Part shown: positions 11,869 through 21,971 of the stretch, in pieces
How the letters are laid out: each line of letters starts with the position of its first letter
Position numbering within the stretch: the stretch's first letter is position 1
Source: Cochliopodium minus
Taxonomy: Eukaryota > Discosea > Himatismenida > Cochliopodiidae
Assembly: GCA_024220525.1 (NCBI GenBank)
Contig: JAMYWO010000013.1
Span: 14,062-66,072 of the forward strand
Length of the DNA: 52,011 nucleotides
Direction: 5' to 3'
The notes under the pieces: generated by a model
The model's database searches: none
Told to the model about the DNA's origin: nothing
What the model saw: only the letters and a program-made list of their open reading frames with translations
Program-made: the position numbers and the translations under genes

Positions 11869-13373
11869 ATGCCTTTGAATTTGAGCAAAGTTACTGTTCC
11901 CGATACTGACTCTGCTCCTAATTCCCCACAAAACTCTCCACCCAATTCCAGCTCCCCTTGGAGAAGCTCCTCACCCGTCAGTCTTACGTAAAATAAATTT
12001 TTTGATTTTTAAAATTATTTTTTCCAAAATTTTGATTTTTTGTTAAATTTTTAAATTTATTTTTTGTTAAATTTTTAATTTTATTTTTTGTTAAATTTTT
12101 AAATATTTTTTTAAATTATTTTTAATCGAATTATTCTAAAAAAGTTTTTTGAAATTAAAATTTTTTTAAAAATTTTTTTGTAATAATTATTTTAAATAAA
12201 TTTTTGACAAAATTTTTAAATTCAGATCGATGATGGAATCAGATTCGAAGAAAAACAAAAAAGGAAAGTTGTTCGGAAAATTCTTCAAAAACAATCATCC
12301 CAAAACAGAAAAACCAAGCTCCGAAGATGACAACTCATCCAAAGAAGAAAAACCATTCAAAGAAACTTACAAAGACAATTCGATCCTCTCCCGAAATTCC
12401 TTAGAGTTGGAAAAATCAAAGGATCAGTTTTCTGACAATTTCAAAAAGATGATCAGCAAAAATTCTTTCAAAAACAAAATTTCCGCTGTCAAAAAGAAAA
12501 ACAAGAACCGAAGCAGTTTGCCTAGCTCTCGCATCACTTCCAAAATTATTCCTAATGAAGACAGTGAGGACGAGGAAATGGAGACGAATGGTGGAAACAA
12601 AAAAGATGACAAAAGATGTGAAAATAGCAGACAGGTGATTTTTAATTTTACTTTTTTATTTTCTATAATTATTTAAAAAAAAATAATTTTTAATTTTTAG
12701 TTTATTTCCGTTTGTTTATTAATTTTTTATTAATTCTTTTTAATCTATTCTATTAACTTTAATTTTAGTTTTATTTTTTATCTTTAAATCTATTTACTTT
12801 TTATTTATTTAGGTGAAATTCTTTTCGTCCGATACATCTGGCAAAAAAGAAGATATTTTTGGCGAATTCGAAAATCTCAAAGAAAACAGTCTTGACGAAA
12901 AAGATTTCGAAGAAGGCATTGATGAAGAAGAGTCTTCCAAGGAGGAGGACGAGGAAGAAAACCTTAAAAGAAAAAGTAACTCCATCATCAAAGATTACAT
13001 GAAAGAAAGAAGCAAAGAAAAGATAGAAGAAAGAAGAAGCAACAAAGAAGAATTAGACAAAGAAGAGTTTAAACAACTCGATACAAAGTCAAAAATCAAA
13101 AAACTTTTAGAAAGAAATAAGGAAGCTAAATCTAAATATCGAACTAGAACTAGTGGTTATGTTTATAAAGAGACTGATGATTTTGGTAATGATGATGATG
13201 GTGTCATCCTTCCTGAATTTGAGAAAGTGATCGAAAAGTTTTTGTATGTGGAGACTTGTGCTGACGTTTCTGAGGATGGGTATGATACCACCGCTTCTTT
13301 TGAAAGTTCTTGTGATCTTCTTGATTCTCCTGAGAAACAAATCAAAAATGATGTTGAAATTAACAATAAATAA
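11869..13373 (+). CDS. Lys/Glu/Ser-rich protein, unrecognised
   Basis: Three exons (11869-11987, 12226-12634, 12813-13373) splice in phase to 362 codons. The start chosen is the first ATG in the frame of the first clear exon; upstream sequence of that exon (from about 11838) is also open, so the N-terminus may be longer or belong to the preceding RasGAP gene. The N-terminal part is Ser/Pro-rich. The middle is basic with clusters such as KKNKKGKLFGKFF, the next part is strongly acidic with predicted coiled coil (about residues 180-280), and the C-terminal 100 residues are more mixed (EFEKVIEKFLYVE). No known domain was recognised. It may be a disordered extension of the RasGAP-DEP protein or a separate gene. 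Confidence 0.6.
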
Positions 13374-13631
13374 AGTTTTATTTAAAAAGAAAAGGAAAGA
13401 AAACTTAACTGTTTGATTGCCAAACAAATAATTTATTTTTCAAAAGTTTTGTAAAAAAGAATAATTAAAAAAAAATTCTTTTCTCCACCACAAAAACAAT
13501 TCTTCTTTCAAAAAATATTTTACATAAGAGGAAAGTCCCTTTTTTATTTAAAAAATGATGTTGATCTTGTTGGGAAATTAAAAAAAAAAAAAATTGAAGG
13601 GAGAAATTTGTAAGGAGAATATTGCAAGAAT

Positions 13632-16089
13632 ATGAGAAAATTGATGGATAAAAGTTTCCCATTTAAAAGTAAGAAAATGATAATGAATTTTCATTCAATC
13701 CCATCCTATTTATCGTCCCCAAGAAACAAATCAATCAAAACAAATATCAACAATACAAATATCATCTCGAGCCAGATTACATCAGAAGAAGGGGAGTTGG
13801 TTCAAAATGATAATAATCAAGCATTTATAGAAAATAATAAAGAGAATAATGATGATATCCTTCTTCCTGCCACTCAATTGAAAACCAAGACCTATCATCA
13901 TCCTGTGATGGGAAGAAAGGTGGTCGATCTCTTCAACAAATTCAAAAATAATAATCTTCATAACACCGAATCTCCCGTCTTTTTAGATGCCACCTTTGGA
14001 GATGGTAAAAATAAACAATTATCCTCCTTAAAAATTAAAAATTCCTTTATTCCTTTTTCTTTTTTTAAAAATTAAAAAATAGGAGGACATTCTCTTCTTT
14101 TGTTAGGTAAAAAAAAAAAAAAAAAAAGGAAATATAAAAAAACAAACAATTGAAAAAATAAAATCAATTTTTAAGATAAAAAAAGATTTTTATTTTTATA
14201 ATTTTCAAATCAACAAAAAAATTAAAAATTGATAATAAAAATAATCAATAGAAAGTTACAGAAAAATCACAAAATTGAAGAAAATTAATGAATGAAAATT
14301 TTGACAAATGATGAATATATTAAAAAAATCAAAAAAATTTATAAAATATTAAAATTAAAATTAAAATTTATCTAAATTTAAAAATTAAATATAAAATAAA
14401 TAATACAAAAATAGGTTAAAATCAAATAAACAAATAAAAAAATATTAATAGTAAAAAATTAATATTTAAAACAGAAAATGTGAAAAACTGTAAAGTGATA
14501 GGGATGGATAGAGATGAAAGTGTGAATCCAGTAGCAGAGGAAATAAAGAAAAAATATCCGGGACGTTTCGGATTTGTGGGAGGACTTTTTTCGGAACTTT
14601 CTCAAAAACTTCCTGTGGAGAAGATTGATGGTATTTTGTTTGATTTGGGTCTTTCTTCTCGTCAAATAGATGTGGCAGACAGAGGCTTTTCTTTTCGTAA
14701 ATCTCACAGCGGACAATTAAAAATGACTATGGGTCAAAACAAGCATGATGCTTATCATATCGTTAACACTTATTCCGTTGAAAAGTTAGCCAAATTAATT
14801 TTTGAAGTAAAAAAAAAAAAATTTAAAATTTTAAAAAAAATAACTTTCAAATTTTTTATAGTATGGAGAAGAAGGTATTTTTTATTTTTATTTTTTATTT
14901 TATTTATTTTTTATTTTTTATTTTTTATTTTATTTTTATTTTTTTTATTTTGATCAAATTATTTTATGAAAAGGATTTAAATATTCAAATCATGTGGCGG
15001 AGAATATAGTGAGGTTCAGGGAAAAACAAAAATAGAAACCACTGAACAACTCGCTAACATCATTCGCAAAACCCCGGTGCCAACCCCCACAAAAACTGGT
15101 GAAAAAAATTTATTTCATTCATAATTTTATATTTTTAATTTTTTTATTTTTTATTTATTTTTATTTATTTTTTTAAAAAATTTTAAATTATTTATAATTT
15201 ATTTTAATTTAATTTTTTTATTTTTTCATTTTTTTATTTTTTATTTTTATTTTATTTTTTTATTTTTATTATTTTATTTTTATTTTTAATAATTTCATTT
15301 TTTTAATTTTTAATTTTTTTATTTTTAATTTTTATTTTTAATTTTTTAATTATTAATTTTTTATTTTTTTATTTTATTTTATTTTATTTTTTTTTTTAGA
15401 TCCTTCAACATCAACTTTTCAGGCGTTGAGAATGGAGACAAACAATGAAATGAATGAACTTGTCGATGGTTTGATGCAGTGTGAATCCCTTTTGAATTCT
15501 GGTGGAGGTCTTGGTAAAAAATTATTAAAAAAATAAAAAATAAAATTAAAAAAAAATAAATGAAATAAAAATTTAATATTAAAAAACAATCAAAATAAAT
15601 TATAGATTAAAAAATAAAAAATAAAATAATTTTTTTTTAAAGTGGTGATTTCCTATCACTCGATTGAAGACAGAATAACCAAAAAATTTATAAACTGGAT
15701 GGGTGGAAGAAAGAGATGTAAATCAAAAATATTTAAAAATACAAAAAATCAAAAAAAAAATATTTAAATTAAAAAAATGTTTAATAAATAAAAAAATACA
15801 AAAAATATTCAAAAATATTTAAAAATATTTAATCAATAAAAAAATTATATAAAAAAATTTTTTAGTGCCAGACATAGATTATGAAACAGAATTAAGTGTG
15901 AAAAAAACATTTGATTTAGAGAATAAGAAGGGAGAGGACTTTTTTCTTCCAAGTGAAAAAGAAGTTTCGGAGAATGTGAGGGCTAGATCTGCCATTTTGC
16001 GTTATTGTGTCAGAAATTCAAATACTGAGCCTATCTCTCAATTTTTGAATCCGACCATTTATAATCTTTTGAAAAGAAAATTTGATTAA
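13632..16089 (+). CDS. METTL15: Mitochondrial-type RsmH/METTL15 rRNA methyltransferase
   Basis: RsmH enzymes N4-methylate a cytidine of small-subunit rRNA (C1402 in E. coli); the eukaryotic form METTL15 acts in mitochondria. Eight exons: 13632-14004, 14083-14106 (24 nt), 14475-14806, 14862-14874 (13 nt), 14974-15098, 15400-15513, 15643-15717 and 15866-16089. Motifs in order are HHPVMGRKVVDLF, FLDATFGDGGHS (SAM binding), VIGMDRD, DGILFDLGLSSRQID, RGFSFR, YGEEGF, TFQALRMETNNEM, VVISYHSIEDR and NVRARSAILR. The N-terminal 40 residues are basic and poor in acidic residues, consistent with a mitochondrial presequence. In exon 5 the frame breaks in the A5 run at 15028-15032; one more A restores both the expected IETTEQLA block and the downstream splice phase, so a sequencing deletion is likely. 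Corrected length is 426 residues. Confidence 0.9.
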
Positions 16090-16344
16090 ATTATTTAATA
16101 AATTAAAAAAAAAAAAATTTTAACTTAATTAAATAAAAAATAAAAAAATAATTTAAAATTTTTTAAAAATGAAAGAAATTGGCTATCCAGAATTTCATTA
16201 TGATTTTAACTACAAAAAATGTTTATTCCTTTTTAACTTTTTAATGAGGAAAAAATTGTAAAAATGAAATGATGAGACACACATTGCCTGATGGTTCAAA
16301 AAAAAAAAAAAATTCGATTGAATGTGAGATAAAAATAAATAAAA

Positions 16345-17556
16345 ATGCAAAATATCTTCCCGATTGTGAAAGGATCCTTCATTGCAATATTCAGCACTTT
16401 CATTTATGGGATTATTGGATTTTTATTGGCAAAATCAAAAGTGTTTGATCAAATGGCAGGTAAAGTATTGAGCAAATTAATCTATTCTTTCATGCTTCCT
16501 TCTTTTGTCCTTATTAATATTTCTGAACATTTTACAATTGCAAATTTATCAAGATTTTGGGCTCTTCCTGCTTTTTATTTTATTAATTTGATTGTTGGGA
16601 TGTTGATTGGGTGAGTAAATAAATCAACCTTTTTCTATCTAAATAAAATATTTAACAAGAAAATATCTGAAGAAAATTGGTAGTGATGATCGTTAAACCA
16701 AAAGAAAGATTTAAAAAATCAGCTATCATATGTTCAGCAGTATCGAATAATTCTTCCATTCCCCTTCAAATTGCCCAAGTCTTATTTTTTGATCAAGGTC
16801 CCCTCTCCAATCTAGAAAATTCCAAAAATACACTGGCTTACATTTCTTTTTACATCGTAATATCTGAATTGGTGATCTGGATTCTCGTAAAAAAATACCT
16901 CTCAGAACCAAAACAAGAAGAAAAGTCCTTGTTTGAATCCAACATTGAAAGCGAAACAAACAATCAAGAATTACAAGTTACCGAAGAGGAAGAAGAGAAA
17001 AAATCGAAAATAAAAGAATGTTTAATCGAATTAAAAACAACATTTTTCACTACTCCTGTCATCCTCGCTCTTCTTGGAATATTCATTGGTTTGATTTCTC
17101 TTATTAGAAGCTTATTGTTTGGGGAAAACGCACCACTCTCTTTTGTGAAGCAGATCATTACTAATGCTGGTGCTGGTACCATCCCAGTGCTTCTATTGAC
17201 ATTGGGTATTTCATTTTCAACCATTCAATTTTCCAAAGAAAAAATTGTTGTTGAGAAAAAAATAATCTTTTCTTTCAAGATTAGTTCTTATTCCTCTTTT
17301 TTTAACAGCCATTATTTTTTTATTCTCTAAATTTAATCTCATCCCTAATGATGCTTCTCTTGTGATGGTTTTATTGATTGAAACTATTCCTCCGACAAAC
17401 ATCAGAATTTTATTGATTTCGCAGATGAATGATTGTTGTGTCAATCAAGTTTCTCTCACCATTTTTTGGATGTATTTGTTTTCTATTTTGACCTTGCCTG
17501 CTTGGAACATTGCACACATTTTTCTTTTAAAATCTTCTTGGTGGTTTAATATTTAA
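16345..17556 (+). CDS. PIN/PILS-type (auxin efflux carrier family) membrane transporter
   Basis: Two exons, 16345-16610 and 16673-17556. The protein has the two-bundle layout of the Mem_trans/auxin efflux carrier family: about five N-terminal membrane helices (YGIIGFLLAKSKVFD, SKLIYSFMLPSFVLINIS, AVSNNSSIPLQIAQ), an acidic cytosolic loop near residues 175-205 containing EEEEEKKSK, then five C-terminal helices (GAGTIPVLLLTLG, IETIPPTNIRILLISQMN, VSLTIFWMYLFSI). A one-base frame change is needed around 17268-17271: removing one T of the TTTT run links the two parts with the normal family spacing, giving 382 residues. No intron explains the shift in phase. The substrate in a protist is unknown and need not be auxin; the protein probably sits in the ER or plasma membrane. 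Confidence 0.85.
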
Positions 17557-17600
17557 TCTCAAACATACATGAATAAAGTATTTATTTTATAATTTGATCA

Positions 17601-17774
17601 TCATTTTTCCAAGAAGAAATTCTGTATAATTGTCAACAAAGTCAAAAGCTCTTCTTTAACAAAATAACAAGAAGATTGAATGTAAAAAAAAAATTTGATA
17701 TCTTCCTTGAATTCTTCATAATAATCTTCACAAAAAAGTTTCAAAAGGGAAAATGGTGTTGTTTCCAGAAACAT
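17601..17774 (-). CDS. Small hypothetical ORF, 57 residues
   Basis: An ATG at 17774 opens a 57-codon frame ending at TGA 17601-17603. The translation is not low complexity: it has alternating acidic and aromatic residues (FCEDYYEEFKED) and a hydrophobic helix-like end (EELLTLLTIIQNFF), unlike the surrounding AT-rich sequence. A TTTAG precedes the ATG, so this could be a last exon of a gene whose earlier exons extend towards 17900. No homologue is recognised. It is the only coding-like content in the 386 bp between the PIN-type gene and the next gene. Confidence 0.4.
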   Translation of the reverse strand: MFLETTPFSLLKLFCEDYYEEFKEDIKFFFYIQSSCYFVKEELLTLLTIIQNFFLEK

Positions 17775-17945
17775 CTAAACAATTTTGGTAATTTAAGAGA
17801 ATTTTAAAACCAAAATTGAATTGATTTTATTAAAGGTTGTAGAAAATATAAGAGTTTCATATTCAAAGAACTTTATTGCAGTTAAAAACTAAATGTTCAA
17901 ATATCTTTTGAAGATTCAAAAAAAAAAATTCAAAATAAAAAAAAA

Positions 17946-19290
17946 ATGAAAAATAAACTCAAACTGATACTCATACTATCAATTTTTATAAATTTGATTC
18001 ACACATTCTCTATTAATGGTCATCCAGATGATAATGCACAATATCATCCAAATGGGTAAACAAAAATATATTTTAGGTTTTTGATGGATAAAGAAATAAT
18101 AAAAATACATTCTCGAAAGAGATCAATCTCAATCCATTCTTCAAATTACATCTATTCATGCCTTAATCAAAACAAATATAAATCAAATAGAATAAAAAAT
18201 TGAATTTTAATATTTTTTTTTTTTAAATTTTATTTAGTCAGCAATGGAATGAGGAGGAATGGAATCATTGGGATGACAATCACATGGAACATGATCATCC
18301 CAATCAATTGCATCTTGATGATCAACACCATCCAGATCATTTCCATCATCCAGGTGAATTAGATTCAGAATGGATGGAAACAAACCAAATTCATCCAGGC
18401 AAAATTATAAAAAATTTTTCTTTTTTTAACTGAATAAAAAATTAAAAATTAAAATTAAAAAAAATTAATTTAAATCATAAATAAAAAAAATAAAAAATTA
18501 AAGATGATATGCAAAGTTTTCAAGATAAAATCAGACAACTAAAACAACAACAGAACAATGTTGAATACAATCCCTTTCAAAGACAAAATCTCCACCCTGA
18601 TGATCCTCGTCATCCTGACAACCAAATCCATCCTGGTAAATTAAAAAAAATTATTTTAAATTCAAACAAAAATTAATTAAAAAAAAGATGATTTACATCC
18701 AAATGATCCTCGTCACCCTGATAACCAAATTCATCCTGGTAAATTAAAAAATATTTAAATTTTAAAAACAAATTTTAATTAAAAAAAAGATGATTTACAT
18801 CCAAATGATCCTCGTCACCCTGACAACCAAATCCATCCTGGTAAATTAAAAAAAATTATTTTTAAAATCAAAACAAAAATTAATTAAAAAAAGATGATTT
18901 GCATCCAAATGATCCTCGTCACCCTGATAACCAAATTCATCCTGGTAAATAAAAAAATATTTTTTAAGATTTTTTTTTGTAAATTTTTAAACAACAATAA
19001 TATTAATTTTTAATCATTTTTTTTTTTAAACAATAATAATATTAATTTTAATTTTTTAAATTTTTTTTTTTTTTTAAAAAAATAATTTTTTAGATGTTCA
19101 ACCAGATTTTGATCCAGGTATTCAACGCTTGAGACTTCAAGAAAAAAACAAAAAGAATTTTCATCCTAAATTGCACGACATGCTTCATCTAGGCGTGGAC
19201 GATCTTCACGATTACATTCCAAATTCCAACAACAAAAAATTTCAACCAAAAAAAAATATGAAGGTCAAAATGCCCAAAAGAATCATTTAA
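17946..19290 (+). CDS. Secreted His/Asp-rich protein with tandem repeat exons
   Basis: Seven exons in phase (17946-18055, 18238-18398, 18504-18635, 18688-18738, 18790-18840, 18894-18944, 19094-19290) encode 250 residues. The start gives a clear signal peptide (KLKLILILSIFINLIHTFS), so the product enters the secretory pathway. The mature part is unusually rich in His, Asp, Asn and Gln, with runs such as HHPDHFHHP and a repeated LHPNDPRHPDNQIHPG element, four copies in total. His/Asp richness suggests metal binding, but that is inference. All internal junctions after exon 2 are phase 1, so repeat exons can be gained or lost without breaking the frame. The intron after 18398 seems to start with GC rather than GT. 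The C-terminus is basic. Confidence 0.8.
18585..18944 (+). repeat. Tandem exon-plus-intron duplications
   Basis: Three 51-nt exons (18688-18738, 18790-18840, 18894-18944), each followed or preceded by near-identical 51-53-nt introns (GTAAATTAAAA...TTAATTAAAAAAAAG), repeat with a period of about 102 bp. The end of the previous exon (about 18590-18635) is a fourth, slightly diverged coding unit. Coding bases differ by only a few changes and the introns are also similar, so the duplications look recent. Confidence 0.9.
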
Positions 19291-19357
19291 AGAAAAGAAA
19301 AAAAAATAAAAAAAAAAAAAAAAAAAAAATTTTAACATTATTTTTTTTGAATTTTTT

Positions 19358-20264
19358 TTAATAATTTTTCTTTTCGATTTTTGCAAAGTTTTCATTATTG
19401 TTGATTTCCAAATCTTTTTTCTTTTTGAAATCAAAAAAATAAGGGAAAACTAACACTGAGGCTAACTGTATGCAGCACATGGTATATCCCATTACGTATG
19501 GGAGATAGATTTTTAATTCATCAATGTAATAAGAAGTGTATACGAATAACAAACAAGAGTATACCGATCCCGTGAATATCATGTTTCTGGGCATCAAATT
19601 TATTTTTTGTTTGAGAATAAAATTTTTCAGATTAAATGAAGTGGAAGCAAACATCCCTATTTAAAAATATATTTATAACTTTATTTTTTGAATTTTTTTT
19701 TTTTAATTTTATTTTTTAATTTTTTTTTTTATTTATTTTTTTACCAACATAACTTATTGAAGCACAAGTCCTCAATAAAACATGATAACTTGGTTCATTC
19801 ATTATAAAGAAGGATGATATGAAAGCCAGAAACAAAATATAACCAATACTATAGTTGAATTCATCAATCATGTTTTCTCTTTGTGATTTCGAACAGAATT
19901 CATGATATTTGGTGAGATAATAGCTTGATGTTATCACTCCTATCACATTTGTAATAAATAAAGAAATTATATATTCCTCTTTTTCTATTTCTAACAGATA
20001 TGATACTATTGTGTAGATTATTATAGTTGTTGAATTGATGAATTGGAAGAGATATGGATAGTAGCTATAGTCTTTCGGTTTAATTTTTTTCAAATTTGAG
20101 AATTTGAGTATTGTTGGCCTTTCGCAGAATAAAATTGAAAAAAAGATGAAATAATGGTATTTTGAATTTTAAAGAATTGATTACAAATTGGATAGATAAT
20201 AGATGACTCCAAAGATTACATTCAGAACCAATAACACCCCAGATAAATTGTCGTCTGAATCCAT
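19358..20264 (-). CDS. SWEET (MtN3/saliva) sugar transporter
   Basis: Three exons (20264-20185, 20118-19745, 19656-19358) join in phase to 250 residues, a normal SWEET length. The protein has seven predicted membrane helices in the 3+1+3 pattern. The first half has GVIYYLSNLPTILKF and KDYSYYPYLFQFIN; the second half has VGMFASTSFNLKNFILKQK, then LMPRNMIFTGSVYSCLLF and the terminal CIQLASVLVFPYFF. These fit the two MtN3 repeats (the L..P.....K and MP...S patterns). SWEETs are energy-independent facilitators that move sugars across plasma or vacuolar membranes. The gene lies tail to tail with the His/Asp-rich gene, 67 bp apart. Confidence 0.85.
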
Positions 20265-20455
20265 TTTTATTTTTATTAATTTTGATTCACCATTGCTTAA
20301 TAAATTGATGCTTGTTCATATCTTCATTTCTTTGATCAAATCCAATCCTGATTTAAAAAATTTATTGTCAAATTTTAAACAGAAAAGTTCAAATATAAAA
20401 AAAAATCAAATCTTGAATTTTGAATCGAAAAACTGCAAGAAATAAATCATCTCAA

Positions 20456-21706
20456 ATGGATAGAAAAATAGAAGTATATTTACCCAAATTTCATTTAATA
20501 GAAGAAGCCAAAGAGAAAATAGGTTCTTTTAATCACACGGTCAAAATCTTGAGTGTATTGAATGACTATATTTTCGCCTATTGCACTTCATTCTCCAAAT
20601 TTTGCATTTTGGTTTATGATTTGATCAATTTGAAAAATAAATCTGTCAAAATAATAGATCATGTTATTATAGAAAAGGGATGCACAAACATCAAGGTATT
20701 TAGTTGGAAAATGAATAATATCTACTATTATGCGTAAGTGAATTATCACCCTAATTTTTTTTTTTGTTTGAAATTTAAAATTGAATTTACGTTTAAAAAA
20801 AAAGAATTACTTTTTCGAACCCCAAACTCGAAAAAAAAACTATTTTCAAGAAACTTAAAGTAGAGGAAATAAAAATGATAGAAGATGAATTGATTGATGT
20901 GATTAAATTTAACAAATTTGGAGAAAAAGAAATTAAAACTTTTTTACTTTGCTTGGTAAAAATGAAAATAAAGGTACCCAAGTATTTAAAGTTTATGATC
21001 CTGATTGATGAGAAGATTTTCTTGATTTTTTCAAGAACATTCAATCAATTTGTTGATGGACAATTTTTGAATGAAAAAAAATTCTACGAACCTGTCACCG
21101 AAGCTTCAATCTTTGATGTGAATGACAAAACTTTTGTTACACTCTCCAAATTGAATGTAAAAAAAAAAAAATTACAGTTGCAAAAACTTTGTTAATTTTT
21201 TTAAAAAAAAAAAGATTACAGTTGTTGATACTCTGAATTCGATTCAAAAATCAACCAAAAATGATTATAAAAATAATTTCTATGATTTATTACAACCTAA
21301 ATCAACAACAAAGCAAGAAAATCTCCTCTCTTTTTGCATTTCAGACGGGAAAAAAAATGAAAACAATAAAAAATTTATATTCTTGATTCTGCAAGACAGA
21401 TTTGAAGGGAAAGAACTAATGATTTTAGATCCAAATAACACTTCCATAAGAAATTTATTTGATGATCAAAAAAAAAAGTTTTTTCTTTTGAAAATTATTT
21501 CATTCTCAGAAGAAAAGTTTCTTACAATTCTCGAGAACTGTGTTTCTTTCATCAGTTTTAAATACTCTGATAAAGGGGAAGGTATCTCTGTTGTAATAAA
21601 AGACTATTTTCAAGCAATTAAGCCTTCTGACTTCTTTTTGATGAAAGATTATCTCTTGCTTGAATATGATGATTACATTGACTTTTATCTTTTTGATAAA
21701 TTTTAA
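20456..21706 (+). CDS. Unrecognised protein, possibly beta-rich
   Basis: Exons 20456-20733 and 20805-21156 are in phase, and a last exon runs 21222-21706. The product (about 375-382 residues) alternates short hydrophobic strands with charged loops (KILSVLNDYIFAYCTSFSKF, FLLCLVKMKIKVPKYLKF), which is compatible with a beta-propeller-like fold; no signature was recognised. The 65 nt between 21156 and 21222 cannot be one simple intron, because the phase is off by one. Either a 13-nt microexon (21178-21190) is flanked by 21- and 31-nt introns, or the exon reads on to 21190 and is followed by a 31-nt intron starting GTTAAT. ATTACAGTTG occurs twice there. An indel in a poly-A run is an alternative. 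Confidence 0.65.
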
Positions 21707-21971
21707 GAAAAAAAAAGAAAAATGATTCATTTGTTCAAAATAAATATGAAAAAAGTCTTTAGAAAAATAATATAATAAACAAACTTTTTTAAATTTTAAA
21801 ATGGTTTTAATTTCTTCAAAAAAAAAACAAATTTATTCATTTTTTTAAAGAAAAGAAAAACTTTAAAAACAAAACTTTCTAAAAAACAAAAAATAGACAA
21901 AAAAAAAAGAAAGAAAAAAAAAAGATAAAAACAATTTGTTTCCCCTCCTCTTCTTTCAAAAAGGAATATGA

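Noticed and set aside
16168-16260. Short ORF of about 30 codons between METTL15 and the PIN-type gene
   Set aside because: Too short and compositionally ordinary; no supporting context.
18688-18944. CRISPR-like array
   Set aside because: The evenly spaced repeats are coding exons with splice sites in a eukaryotic gene, and the spacers are similar introns.
20203-20445. Plus-strand ORF over the SWEET first exon
   Set aside because: The minus-strand exon 20264-20185 encodes the expected first SWEET helix; the plus ORF has no recognisable features.
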